32,690 nt of DNA from contig JALWJX010000130.1 of NCBI GenBank assembly GCA_026996895.1, forward strand, positions 1-32,690, read 5' to 3'. Under the pieces are notes generated by a model. That model was given only the letters and a program-made list of their open reading frames with translations, was not told the origin of the DNA and did no database searches. How positions within the stretch are numbered: position 1 is the first letter of the stretch; each line of letters opens with the position of its first letter. The position numbers were made by a program, and so were the translations under genes. Below are positions 1-7,670 of the stretch, in pieces. Source of the stretch: Candidatus Kapaibacterium sp. (GTDB taxonomy: Bacteria > Bacteroidota > Ignavibacteria > Kapaibacteriales > WFXC01).

Positions 1-535
1 GGGCACGAGTATAAGCATCTTCGGAAGCTTTCAGTTCTCCAGTTTCTGGATCTACGTAGTAATGTCCTTGCGGCTTTCCGGTAATTCCGTAGGCAAAGGC
101 CAAGCCAGTGTTGAACCATTGTGGGGAATTCGGAGCAGCCATTTGCCGGAGTAGCATATAGGCAATTTCGTCGTAGAATGCCTGCGCATCTTCCGGTGAG
201 TCAAAATACCCGTATTGTTCCCCCCACCAGCGCCAGCAACCTGCTAAACGGTGAACAACTTGCTTAATGGAGCGCTCCGGGCCCAATACGGGATTTCCTT
301 CTTCATCGAGAATTGGGTTACCTTCCTCATCGTATTGCGGAACACCCGTTTTGCGAAAATACTTCTGTGCCAGGATATCGGTCGCCATTTGCGACCAATG
401 CTTTGGCACTTCAATGTTGTCCATTTCAAATACCACCGATCCATCGGGATTCCGTAACACAGAGGATCGGCGAGTGTACTCAAACATCTCGAATGGACTG
501 GTCCCCGGTTGCGTAAAGCGCCGTTCAATTTTCAT
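1..535 (-). CDS. nrdJ: Vitamin B12-dependent (class II) ribonucleotide reductase, N-terminal part, truncated by window edge
   Basis: Reading the minus strand from the ATG at 535-533 gives 178 residues that stay open to the window edge, so the C-terminal bulk of the enzyme lies outside. Family-typical stretches are VPKHWSQMATDILAQKYF (around residue 44), GPERSIKQVVHRLAGCW (around 85) and QMAAPNSPQWFNTGL (around 130), followed by FAYGITG and GHYYVDPETGEL. These match the N-terminal region of adenosylcobalamin-dependent reductases, which reduce ribonucleotides to deoxyribonucleotides in the cytoplasm with or without oxygen. A short tandem duplication of DEEGNP(I/V)L sits at about residues 69-84; this linker is variable in the family. 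The start is supported by a purine-rich GGGGTGAAGCAG just upstream. No cobalamin riboswitch was recognised in the leader. Identification is confident; the active-site cysteines and radical loop are not visible here. Confidence 0.93.
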   Translation of the reverse strand, partial: MKIERRFTQPGTSPFEMFEYTRRSSVLRNPDGSVVFEMDNIEVPKHWSQMATDILAQKYFRKTGVPQYDEEGNPILDEEGNPVLGPERSIKQVVHRLAGCWRWWGEQYGYFDSPEDAQAFYDEIAYMLLRQMAAPNSPQWFNTGLAFAYGITGKPQGHYYVDPETGELKASEDAYTRA

Positions 536-597
536 CTGCTTCACCCCTGTTTATGAGAAACTTTTTCCATATCTTGCTTTGCACGCAGTAAACGCCT

Positions 598-634
598 CTG
601 TTCTCACCTACCTTAAGCCAGGTTCAGAGAACAG
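598..634. other. Inverted repeat / hairpin in the nrdJ leader region
   Basis: CTGTTCTC (598-605) is exactly complementary to GAGAACAG (627-634). Inside it, ACCT (606-609) pairs with AGGT (620-623), leaving a 10-nt loop and a 3-nt bulge, so 12 base pairs form in total. It lies 63-99 bases upstream of the nrdJ start and is not followed by a T-run on either strand, so it does not look like a terminator. It could be a protein-binding dyad or a structured leader; the function is unknown. Confidence 0.45.
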
Positions 635-814
635 TGCGCCTCAACAAGAGAATTTTTCCGACCCGTGTCTATCAAGCTGCATCGCAAATTACAAAATTTT
701 CGGGATATAGGAAAAGGCAGCAGCAACCTTTTTGGAAATCTATCAAAATTTGCAGCCTTTGAACAGATAAACGAGAGGACGTTGCGACGGTGATGCGGAA
801 GCAGTTTATAGGCA

Positions 815-829
815 ATCCCTACAGGGGAT
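815..829. repeat. Short palindromic repeat ATCCC-TACAG-GGGAT
   Basis: A 5-bp stem (ATCCC/GGGAT) surrounds TACAG. The core ATCCCTACAGG recurs on the minus strand at about 32203-32214, upstream of the cmr operon, which suggests a dispersed intergenic repeat family. Only two copies were noticed, so this is tentative. Confidence 0.35.
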
Positions 830-913
830 AGCAGTCTTGCGCAATTTTTTCCAGCTTTTCCGTCAATAAAACTTTGCAAAACAGAGGTCGAAGAATAAAA
901 AAGGATTGCACGA

Positions 914-1192
914 ATGGCTCGACGGTGTCAACTGACAGGGAAAAAGCCTCAGGTGGGGCATAATGTTTCGCATGCCAACAATCGCACAAAGCGGCGCTTT
1001 CTCCCCAATCTCCAGTACAAGCGGATCTGGATTCCCGAAGAGCGAAAGTGGATCCGACTACGGATTTCTACCCGAGCACTGCGGACCCTGGATAAGAAAG
1101 GATTTTACGGGATGGTAAAAGACTTGAAGAAGCGAGGAGAAACGGAGCTTATTCGGCAGTTGGAGAAAAAACTCCAGAAGAAGTTGATCTAA
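914..1192 (+). CDS. rpmB: 50S ribosomal protein L28
   Basis: The 92-residue product starts MARRCQLTGKKPQVGHNVSH and continues with NNRTKRRFLPNLQ and RLRISTRALRTLDKKG, the typical L28 pattern. It is a structural protein of the large ribosomal subunit and is very rich in Arg and Lys. L28 is normally about 60-95 residues, so this is a full-length version with a C-terminal extension. The ATG at 914 is the only sensible start. In many bacteria rpmB is followed by rpmG (L33); here a TPR lipoprotein follows instead after a weak terminator-like hairpin. Identity is confident from the N-terminal signature. Confidence 0.95.
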   Translation: MARRCQLTGKKPQVGHNVSHANNRTKRRFLPNLQYKRIWIPEERKWIRLRISTRALRTLDKKGFYGMVKDLKKRGETELIRQLEKKLQKKLI

Positions 1193-1292
1193 GACCTGCG
1201 TGAGATCTGGAGGCATTGCGTTTCCCGAAAATTCCTTTATTACTGCGGGTGGCAAGAGCAGAATTGATAGCTCATCAGTGTGGATGATGGTC

Positions 1293-1317
1293 AAGGGAGG
1301 TGATCGAGTTCCCTTTT
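1293..1317 (+). terminator. Weak terminator-like hairpin downstream of rpmB
   Basis: AAGGGA (1293-1298) pairs with TCCCTT (1310-1315) around an 11-nt loop and is followed by a short T-run ending at 1317. It is small and the T-run is short, so termination would be partial. The same bases include GGAGGTGATC (1296-1305), a perfect anti-SD complement with no start codon at normal spacing. Confidence 0.35.
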
Positions 1318-1364
1318 CACACTCATTGCAGAGTGTGGGCGTCTTGGCTGCAGAGCAGCAGAGG

Positions 1365-3002
1365 ATGGACGGGATGTTGATGTGGGTAGTGCGGATTGTG
1401 GTTTTTGCTGGAAGCCTGGTCTTGTTGGGAGGAATAGCGGGATGCCAGAGTGTTCAGATTCAGAACAAACAACCAAAGCGGTCGACAACCAATATCTATG
1501 CCGATCGGCGGATGTGGGATGCAGCGATTAGTGCTGCTATTAATCGATTGCATCAACGTTATCACCGTGCAATTGTGGATTTGCAGGAGGCACTCCAGTA
1601 TCAGCAATCAGCGGAACTGTATTACCTGTTAGCGCAAAACTATGCTGATATTGATAAAACATCGCAAGCGCTGACGGCGGTACGGCAGGCGCTGCGGTTG
1701 GATCCTCAGTTTGAACCAGCGTTAGCACTGCTTGGGGAATTGTTCATTGCCAATGGTCAATTGGACAGTGCCTTGCAGGTGTATCGAGTGCTCTATCAGC
1801 GAAAGCCTCACTCTCTTCAGTATGGCTACCTTCTGGGTCGATTGTACGAGTATCGATCTCCTGACTCTGCGATTGCGTTATATGAGCGATTACTGCAACA
1901 GGAAGATCATTCGGAAGTGATTCGGCGGTTAGTACGGCTATATGTGCAGCGTAATGACTATAAGCACGCCTGGCACTATCTTCGGCGGTTTCTGGAAAAT
2001 AATCCTACCTCTTTTCCAATGGCAACAGCCGCCATTGAACTGGCAGTGCAACATCGCCGATTTCGCGATGCGTATCAGCAACTGGTTGACGAAGAATTCT
2101 TTCTGTCACGAGAACAGTTTCTCTCCCACTTTGCGTATGTTTGCTATCACTGGTTAGATGCAGATACAGTGGATCGTTCGGTATTGCCCCGGCTATGGCA
2201 GTTAGCACGCTATTATCCTGAGGATTGGAATGTGCAGTACCTGTGTGGCGCATTAGCGATTGCAACGGATGCGGATAGCGTAGGACTTCCATTTCTGGAA
2301 CAGGCACTGGTTGCAGTTGATACACCAGCAACCCGTCCTTTACAGGTAGCTGCTTTGCTCTTTGACCATCATCGATACCTCCCGGCAATTGCGATTTTAC
2401 GGCGCTATATGCGCTGCTATCCACAGGATGGTCGATACCCTGCTTTTATCGCTGCTCATTATGTCCAATTGAAGCAGTACGATTCTGCTCTGGTGTACGC
2501 GAAGCAAGCGGTGAGCATTGATTCGACGGATGCAGCATCGTGGACCCAACTGGGAATTGTCTACGGCGCGATGAAGCAGCGAGATTCCTCTGACGCTGCC
2601 TATGCTCGGGCACTGGCGCTGGATTCTTCTGATGCTGTAGCGGCGAATAATCTGGCGTATTCCTATGCGGAGCAGGGTATCCACCTGGATGTTGCGCTTC
2701 GGCTGGCACAGCGAGCAATCGCAGCAGATTCCACCAATGCTTCCTTTCTGGATACGATCGGATGGGTATACTTCAAGCTTGGACAATATGACAAGGCGGT
2801 GCAATGGTTAGAAAAAGCCAGGGCTGCGGGAGATCCATCAGCGGTGATTCTGGAACATCTGGGTGATGTTTATTTCCAATTGGGACGGTATCGCCTTGCG
2901 CGCCAGATGTGGGAACAGGCATTGCAGTTGGACCCGGAGAAAGCTTCCATCAAAGAGCGATTGGAAAACGTTGATCGACTGCTGCAAGAAGCTGGAAGGT
3001 AG
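1365..3002 (+). CDS. TPR-repeat lipoprotein, outer-envelope assembly/scaffold type
   Basis: From the ATG at 1365 the product has 545 residues. It begins with a lipoprotein signal: a hydrophobic stretch at residues 7-26 ending in GGIAGC, so Cys27 would be lipidated. ATGs at 1374 and 1380 are equally possible; an upstream GTG at 1200 leaves a long non-signal leader and is unlikely. The rest is a chain of tetratricopeptide repeats, for example AELYYLLAQNYADIDKTSQA, AALDSSDAVAANNLAYSYAE-like units and FLDTIGWVYFKLGQYDKAVQW, ending in YFQLGRYRLARQMWEQALQL. TPRs mediate protein-protein contacts, and such large TPR lipoproteins are common in Bacteroidota and Chlorobi envelopes. The specific partner is not evident. 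The next gene begins 3 bases after the stop, so the two are almost certainly co-transcribed and probably act in the same envelope process. Confidence 0.8.
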   Translation: MDGMLMWVVRIVVFAGSLVLLGGIAGCQSVQIQNKQPKRSTTNIYADRRMWDAAISAAINRLHQRYHRAIVDLQEALQYQQSAELYYLLAQNYADIDKTSQALTAVRQALRLDPQFEPALALLGELFIANGQLDSALQVYRVLYQRKPHSLQYGYLLGRLYEYRSPDSAIALYERLLQQEDHSEVIRRLVRLYVQRNDYKHAWHYLRRFLENNPTSFPMATAAIELAVQHRRFRDAYQQLVDEEFFLSREQFLSHFAYVCYHWLDADTVDRSVLPRLWQLARYYPEDWNVQYLCGALAIATDADSVGLPFLEQALVAVDTPATRPLQVAALLFDHHRYLPAIAILRRYMRCYPQDGRYPAFIAAHYVQLKQYDSALVYAKQAVSIDSTDAASWTQLGIVYGAMKQRDSSDAAYARALALDSSDAVAANNLAYSYAEQGIHLDVALRLAQRAIAADSTNASFLDTIGWVYFKLGQYDKAVQWLEKARAAGDPSAVILEHLGDVYFQLGRYRLARQMWEQALQLDPEKASIKERLENVDRLLQEAGR

Positions 3003-3005
3003 GTG

Positions 3006-3758
3006 ATGGTGTTGCGGATTGCTGCGATACTGGTCGGTATGCTATTGGGGGTAAGTGTGTGGCGGTGTCAGTCGCCAGAACGGATAGAAAAGCAGTTTCG
3101 GGAAATACGACCTTCAAAACTGCTTCCTCCGTGTGCATGGGTTAACAACGCTCCCCTACTGTCCGGTTCGCTGGTAGTGTCTTCTGCTCATCAGACGCTG
3201 CAGGGGAGCTTTATCTGTGCTATTCAAGAACCATCGGCTTTTCAACTGCTCCTGCGGGGTCCGCTGGGTATTCCGCTTGCTATCGTTGTCGGGGATTCTA
3301 ACCGATTTCAGTATTATGATGTCCTGGCACAGACGCTGTACGAGACTGATTCGCTACGGAAAATTGCAACTGCTTTCGCTGCAGCGCCACAAAATGCGGC
3401 TACCTATATTCGCATTTTGATTGGATGCTTTGACCTTCAACAGTGGCGTTCTTATCGTGGTTCCGTCGATACCCTGTATCGATTGCATGCCTCGGTTGTG
3501 GAACGTTTGATTATGGACACAACGGGGTTACCGCGAGAGTATCAGTGGCGGGAACACCAGAGCCGGCAAACCTTTGGTGTTCGGTATCACGCATTTCGGG
3601 TAGCGGATACGCTGTTGTATCCTCAGAAACTGCGGCTATATTTGCCAGAACACTCTATTCAGGCAGACATTACCATCCAGCAGTTGCAGTGTGGCGGCGA
3701 GTATGATACCACGTTCTTTGCAATTCCCGATCGGGGCATTCGGCGCATCCGATTGTAG
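3006..3758 (+). CDS. DUF4292/LolB-like envelope protein
   Basis: The product (250 residues from the ATG at 3006; a GTG at 3003 is an alternative) has an N-terminal hydrophobic segment at residues 3-19. Cys21 follows, preceded by VSVWR, which is a poor lipobox because of the Trp-Arg before Cys. The body is beta-rich, with LSGSLVVSSAHQTLQGSF, then FQLLLRGPLGIPLAIVVGDSNRFQYYD and a C-terminal IQADITIQQLQCGGEYDTTFFAIP. This is the layout of the Bacteroidota DUF4292 and LolB-like folds, a half-barrel that binds lipid or lipoprotein acyl chains. The gene follows the TPR lipoprotein within 3 bases, so the pair is probably one operon working on lipoprotein or outer-membrane maintenance. Assignment to a family is by pattern only and moderately sure. 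Confidence 0.6.
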   Translation: MVLRIAAILVGMLLGVSVWRCQSPERIEKQFREIRPSKLLPPCAWVNNAPLLSGSLVVSSAHQTLQGSFICAIQEPSAFQLLLRGPLGIPLAIVVGDSNRFQYYDVLAQTLYETDSLRKIATAFAAAPQNAATYIRILIGCFDLQQWRSYRGSVDTLYRLHASVVERLIMDTTGLPREYQWREHQSRQTFGVRYHAFRVADTLLYPQKLRLYLPEHSIQADITIQQLQCGGEYDTTFFAIPDRGIRRIRL

Positions 3759-3882
3759 CGTAGCGTATAGAAATGGAGATGATGGTTCACGGGATACGAG
3801 GCGCAATTGAAATCGTCGGTAGCTTGCCGTAAAAAGGTGTAGATGGTCCTTTGCCCGCAGGATTCAGGGTGAGCGAAAAGTA

Positions 3883-6480
3883 TTACAGAAGAAAGTTCAG
3901 AAAAGGACTACCGCCAAGATTCCGGTGGTAACTGAAATCCTGTTGAGCCCAGGTAATCAAAAGGGCACGTTTTGCTCGCGTAACAGCGACATAAAAGAGG
4001 CGTTTTTCTTCCTCAATGATCCGATCTATGTTCCTTTCATCAGCGAGCACGATTTTCGGAAATTCCTGTGCGTTAGCACCGGCAAGAAAGACCACATCAA
4101 ATTCCATCCCTTTACTTTGATGCACCGTTGTGAGCAAGCAATTGCCCTGGGAACGGTAGTCATCGATCGAGCGGCTCAGCGCTAAGGATCCGAGGAAGTG
4201 CTGGAGGCGAAGAAACGGATTGGGAAGCTGCTGATCCAGATCTTTTGCGAGGTTCAACAGAGCATCTGCAACTGGCAGGAAAACGGATGGATCCCGGACG
4301 ATCGGAACAATGCCCGGAAAAGTTTTGGTGGAGAAAATCAACTGGAGTAGTTGTTGCAGGGGATAGGTCGTGCTGATTTCCCGCCATTCACTCAGTTTGC
4401 TGGCAGCCATCCGGCAGAAATGTTGCAACTGCGGTGGCAGGGAACCCAGCAGATCCTGTTGTGCCAGCGATTCGATGATGGGCAACAGGAGATGAAGCAG
4501 TGCTACAGTTGTTTTTGCATCTGCAATAGCGGTATGGGTCGGATAAGGCGATAACGAAAGGTGCTCAGCAACGTGTTGCAGGGAATATCGCTCCAGATCG
4601 AATTGTTGCTGAACAATAGGCAGTAGATCCAGAGCGGGAAAGGTGATATGGCTCAGCTGATGGTGCTCCAGTTCCTTGCGCAAAATGTTCAAGTCGAACA
4701 TCACATTGTAGCCAACGAAAAAGGGTTGAGGGGCTACGAAGTGGAGCAATTCCAGCAGTACCTGCTCTTTATCGTGACCGTATTGTTCTAAAAACCGGGA
4801 AGTCAGCCCGTGGGTTGTGTATTTGCTCTTTGGCAATTGGTCTGGCAAAACATATCGGTGGAAGTGTTTCCGGATACGCAATTGGGCATCTATCTGAAGG
4901 AGCGCTATTTCGACAATTTCAGCAGTGTGGGGCTGTAGAGAGGTAGTTTCGATATCGATGACGAAAACGCGATTTTCAGCTAAGGCATTGAAAAATTGCT
5001 GGAACAGCGAAGGGGATTCAATCAGACGATCATATAAAAAGTTTGAGGGCTGGATGTCGGCTGCCAGCAACGGTTTGAGCGAGTTGGTTCCCTCTAACAG
5101 TTGATATTCATAGGATTGGAGCAGCGTTCGCGCAGCGAACTGATCGTACGGGTTTACAAGGAGCCGGAGAAGTGCGGTTACGTATTTGGCAACGGGAGAG
5201 CGAAACTTAGCAAGACGGGTTGCCAGTATGGGTTTCAGCCCCTGCGATTCTAGAAGGGGAGCCAGCGCTTCGGCATAAGCATTGGTGCGGGTCAATACGG
5301 CAATGGAGGCTTGTGGGTGCTCATTGAGGATGCGTTGAATGAGAGCGCCGATCCAGAGGGCTTCCTGGGATGCGGTATTGAGGGAGTGAATTAACGGTGG
5401 CTTTCCCTCAGGAAGGTGATGAGCAGCCCGAAGTTGGGTATATCGTTGCTGGAAATTCCGGGCAACAGCGTCGGCTGCTGCTATGAGTTGTTTCGTCGAC
5501 CGGAAATTCCAGGTAAGTTGAAATTCTCGATATTTCGGGAAGGTTTGTTTGAATTGTTCAATGACCTTAAAGGGCGAAGAGCCGCGCCATTCGTAAATGG
5601 TCTGATCTGGATCACCGAAAAGGGCAAGATTCTGGTGCCGGCGGGCAAGTGCGACAAGAATTTCAAATTCTGCTTGTGTGATGTCCTGAACTTCGTCCAC
5701 CTGGATCCAGCCAAAAAAGTGTTCCCAGTATTCCCGGAATTCAAGATCGTAATGCAGGAGCGATCGGGTATAGTAGATGAGATCTCCAAAATCCAGAAGC
5801 ATTGATTCCCGCAGCAGGCGATGATATTCCTCAAGGATTTGCGCCAGCAGTTTACGCACGCGTGTCTTCCCTGTCTCAAGAAAAGCGGCGGTTTCCGGTG
5901 GACACCAATAGTAGGAAGCGTTCACAAGCGGTGGATAAGGGGTTAGCTTCAGGTCATCTGGGTGAATATTCGCTTTGCAGGCGATCAATTCCGCAGCGTG
6001 TTGGAAAACCGCATCAGTGGTCCGGACGTACGCGTTCTTTGTAGCCCGATCAATGGCGATGCGCAGGATCTCTTCGGTGTCCACTTCGTCCGCGATGAGA
6101 AAATTTTTAGGAATACCAAGTGATTTGCTGTAAGATCGGAGCATAAAAGCACAGAGTGAATGAATGGTGGACACCATTAGCGTGTCCAGTTTTTCGACCT
6201 GACGCTGACGCATTCGATAACGTATTTCCCTGGCAGCGCGGTTGGTGAAGGTGATGCAGAGAATGCGTTCTGGCGCAATGCCTTCGTCCAGAGCGCGCTG
6301 AGCACGCAGTGCCATTATGGAAGTTTTGCCGGTGCCGGCTGGAGCAAAGATGAGCAAAGGTCCTGTTATGCTTTCAATAATCTGTTTTTGCTCTTCTGTA
6401 AGTTCCATCGCACTGCTGGCATAGCGTTGAGCACTTCTCTGCCATTTTTTCGTGTGAAGCACCAGATTATTGGGGCTCAC
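3883..6480 (-). CDS. UvrD/PcrA-type superfamily 1 helicase with embedded DnaQ-like DEDDh 3'-5' exonuclease
   Basis: The 865-residue product shows SF1A helicase motifs in order: Q-motif-like LTEEQKQIIES (about 27-37), Walker A APAGTGKT (46-53), TFTNRAA (77-83), Walker B VDEVQD (261-266), GDPDQTIYEWRG (289-300) and TWNFRST (323-329). Near the C-terminus are TVHQSKGMEFDVV (785-797) and EEEKRLFYVAVTRAKR (823-838). Between the N-terminal half and motif V lies an exonuclease domain at about 504-670 with all DEDDh residues: D509 and E511 (VIDIET), D596 (YNVMFDLN), and H649 with D654 (HTAIAD). It is therefore predicted to unwind DNA 3'-5' and degrade a 3' end, as in repair or replication restart. The start is uncertain: a GTG at 6480, or an ATG at 6408 that begins MELTEEQKQI and better matches usual UvrD N-termini; neither has a well-spaced Shine-Dalgarno site. 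It appears monocistronic. Confidence 0.9.
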   Translation of the reverse strand: MSPNNLVLHTKKWQRSAQRYASSAMELTEEQKQIIESITGPLLIFAPAGTGKTSIMALRAQRALDEGIAPERILCITFTNRAAREIRYRMRQRQVEKLDTLMVSTIHSLCAFMLRSYSKSLGIPKNFLIADEVDTEEILRIAIDRATKNAYVRTTDAVFQHAAELIACKANIHPDDLKLTPYPPLVNASYYWCPPETAAFLETGKTRVRKLLAQILEEYHRLLRESMLLDFGDLIYYTRSLLHYDLEFREYWEHFFGWIQVDEVQDITQAEFEILVALARRHQNLALFGDPDQTIYEWRGSSPFKVIEQFKQTFPKYREFQLTWNFRSTKQLIAAADAVARNFQQRYTQLRAAHHLPEGKPPLIHSLNTASQEALWIGALIQRILNEHPQASIAVLTRTNAYAEALAPLLESQGLKPILATRLAKFRSPVAKYVTALLRLLVNPYDQFAARTLLQSYEYQLLEGTNSLKPLLAADIQPSNFLYDRLIESPSLFQQFFNALAENRVFVIDIETTSLQPHTAEIVEIALLQIDAQLRIRKHFHRYVLPDQLPKSKYTTHGLTSRFLEQYGHDKEQVLLELLHFVAPQPFFVGYNVMFDLNILRKELEHHQLSHITFPALDLLPIVQQQFDLERYSLQHVAEHLSLSPYPTHTAIADAKTTVALLHLLLPIIESLAQQDLLGSLPPQLQHFCRMAASKLSEWREISTTYPLQQLLQLIFSTKTFPGIVPIVRDPSVFLPVADALLNLAKDLDQQLPNPFLRLQHFLGSLALSRSIDDYRSQGNCLLTTVHQSKGMEFDVVFLAGANAQEFPKIVLADERNIDRIIEEEKRLFYVAVTRAKRALLITWAQQDFSYHRNLGGSPFLNFLL

Positions 6481-6843
6481 CCATTTTCAAATTTCTCCTT
6501 TTTGCTGACAGGTCAGAACTTTCCAAGCGGTGTGAGTAGCAAATACTTTGTGGTTGCACGGATGATGGGCACTGGTCGTAACGATAGTTTTTGAGGAGGT
6601 CGTAAGCAGGCGAAATGAGAAATTATGGCGTTCGATCGGCAGGATCCTCATAACAACGTAGGTGTCAGGTACTACGGGGAAGCGCGAGAGCATGAGAGAA
6701 AAGCGCGGTTTAGTATATAAAAAAAATACCCGGTGAGGAGGTGTCACCAGGTATGAGCATCTGACGCGACAGCGAGGGGAGAAGCTGCCGCTCAACTCAA
6801 TTACAAAACTACGAATCTTTCTGCAAATAACCAAATCTGTTTG
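6481..6843. other. Intergenic region between helicase gene and tRNA-Met
   Basis: No credible protein gene is visible in this gap. It holds the tRNA-Met terminator (6719-6754, minus strand) and must contain the helicase promoter. AGGAG lies 14 bases before the GTG at 6480 on the minus strand, and 10 bases before an out-of-frame ATG that would encode only MGEPQ; this may be a tiny leader peptide or chance. Confidence 0.4.
6719..6754 (-). terminator. Rho-independent terminator of tRNA-Met transcript
   Basis: Read on the minus strand, ATACC-T-GGTGA (6754-6744) pairs with TCACC-G-GGTAT (6736-6726), a 10-bp stem with one internal mismatch and a 7-nt loop CACCTCC. It is followed by about eight T residues. 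It lies some 90 bases downstream of the tRNA-Met 3' end and faces the correct way to end that transcript. Confidence 0.8.
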
Positions 6844-6916
6844 TACCGGGAGAGGGATTTGAACCCCCGACCAACGGATTATGATTCCGCTGCTCTACCA
6901 ACTGAGCTATCCCGGC
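6844..6916 (-). tRNA. tRNA-Met (anticodon CAT)
   Basis: On the minus strand a 73-nt cloverleaf folds with acceptor GCCGGGA/TCCCGGT, D-arm GCTC/GAGC, anticodon stem GCGGA/TCCGT around loop ATCATAA (anticodon CAT), and T-arm GGGGG-TTCAAAT-CCCTC. CCA is not encoded. The acceptor begins with a G-T pair instead of the mismatched first pair of an initiator, so this is an elongator Met type. A tRNA-Ile with lysidine-modified CAT cannot be wholly excluded, but the AATCATAATC anticodon region is typical of Met. It lies 42 bases downstream of the nuclease-family gene and could be co-transcribed with it. Confidence 0.93.
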
Positions 6917-6958
6917 ACTTCGTGTTTATCACCGTTTTTTGACGAATAGCGTTGCCAC

Positions 6959-7594
6959 TCAATTGCTTTGTTCCGACGAGGATTGGTCCTCTTCTAAACG
7001 TTTAATCTGATCCCGCAGTTGGGCAGCCAGTTCGTAGTCTTCTTCTTCAATGGCTTTTTGCAATTTCCGTCGCAGCCGTTCCAATTCCGACTCTGGTTCT
7101 TTTTCCTCTTCATAGATAGCTTCCGCTTCACTGCGGAGCGAGTAGAACTCATCTTCCTCTTCTTCTTCCAGCTCCTCTTCACTTTCCGGCAAAAACCCAG
7201 CTTCTTCCAGCACGTGATCCATCACGTAGATTGGCGAGTGGGTGCGCACAGCCAGTGCGATAGCATCGCTCGGACGTGAATCGATGACGGTGCCATCGTC
7301 CAGAACGATGTGTGCGTAAAAAGTGCCATCCTGAAGGTCGTGGATAATCACTTCCTGGACAGAGACATCAAAGGCTTCTAAAAGCGACTTCAAAAGATCG
7401 TGAGTTTGAGGACGTGGTGGTTTCACCTTTTCTAATTCCATCGCGATCGCCTGCGCTTCGAAAGCTCCGATGATAATTGGCAGCCGCCGCTGGGGCGGAT
7501 TTATTTCCTGCAGAATTAAAGCATAAGCTCCGCTGCTGAAGGAACTGGTGGACAACCCTAAGATCTCGACCTGAACTTTATCCACTGCTCTCAA
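6959..7594 (-). CDS. Bifunctional nuclease (BFN/DUF151) family protein with C-terminal UVR motif
   Basis: The 211-residue product has an N-terminal BFN/DUF151 domain (about residues 5-140) with LPIIIGAFEAQAIAMELE, ahead of DGTVIDSRPSDAIALAVR and SPIYVMDHVLEEAG. A strongly acidic linker rich in Glu follows (about 143-180). The C-terminus, LERLRRKLQKAIEEEDYELAAQLRDQIKRLEE, is a UVR motif as in UvrB and UvrC, a helical hairpin used for protein contacts. BFN homologues are reported as DNase/RNase enzymes, but the activity here is inferred from family only. The start is non-ATG: TTG at 7594 or GTG at 7585. The gene lies 76 bases downstream of etfA on the same strand, so read-through from the etf promoter is likely. 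Confidence 0.9.
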   Translation of the reverse strand: MRAVDKVQVEILGLSTSSFSSGAYALILQEINPPQRRLPIIIGAFEAQAIAMELEKVKPPRPQTHDLLKSLLEAFDVSVQEVIIHDLQDGTFYAHIVLDDGTVIDSRPSDAIALAVRTHSPIYVMDHVLEEAGFLPESEEELEEEEEDEFYSLRSEAEAIYEEEKEPESELERLRRKLQKAIEEEDYELAAQLRDQIKRLEEDQSSSEQSN

Positions 7595-7670
7595 CCTTTT
7601 GCTGTTTTTGCGACACCTCGGCGTTCTAAGACGATTCTATTTCTGGGATCATTTTGTCCGGGTTCTGACA

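Larger units (their letters stand above)
536..913. promoter_or_regulatory. Divergent intergenic region between nrdJ and rpmB
   Basis: This gene-free spacer must hold the promoters of nrdJ (leftward) and rpmB (rightward). I see no convincing protein gene in it and no exact TAnnTTTG box. It contains a long hairpin at 598-634 and a short palindrome at 815-829, listed separately. The rest is AT-rich near rpmB and otherwise featureless to the eye. Confidence 0.5.

Noticed and set aside
567..576. Single NrdR-box-like CCATATCTTG upstream of nrdJ
   Set aside because: Eight of ten core positions match, but NrdR boxes come in pairs at helical spacing and I found no second box, so it is probably chance.
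536..780. Cobalamin riboswitch upstream of the B12-dependent reductase
   Set aside because: I looked for the conserved B12-box and the multi-stem layout and did not see them.
613..879. 88-residue open frame on the minus strand in the nrdJ-rpmB spacer
   Set aside because: No domain or start-site support, and it runs through the palindrome at 815-829.
1200..1364. N-terminal extension of the TPR lipoprotein from the GTG at 1200
   Set aside because: It would place 55 residues before the signal peptide, so a start at 1365-1380 is far more likely.
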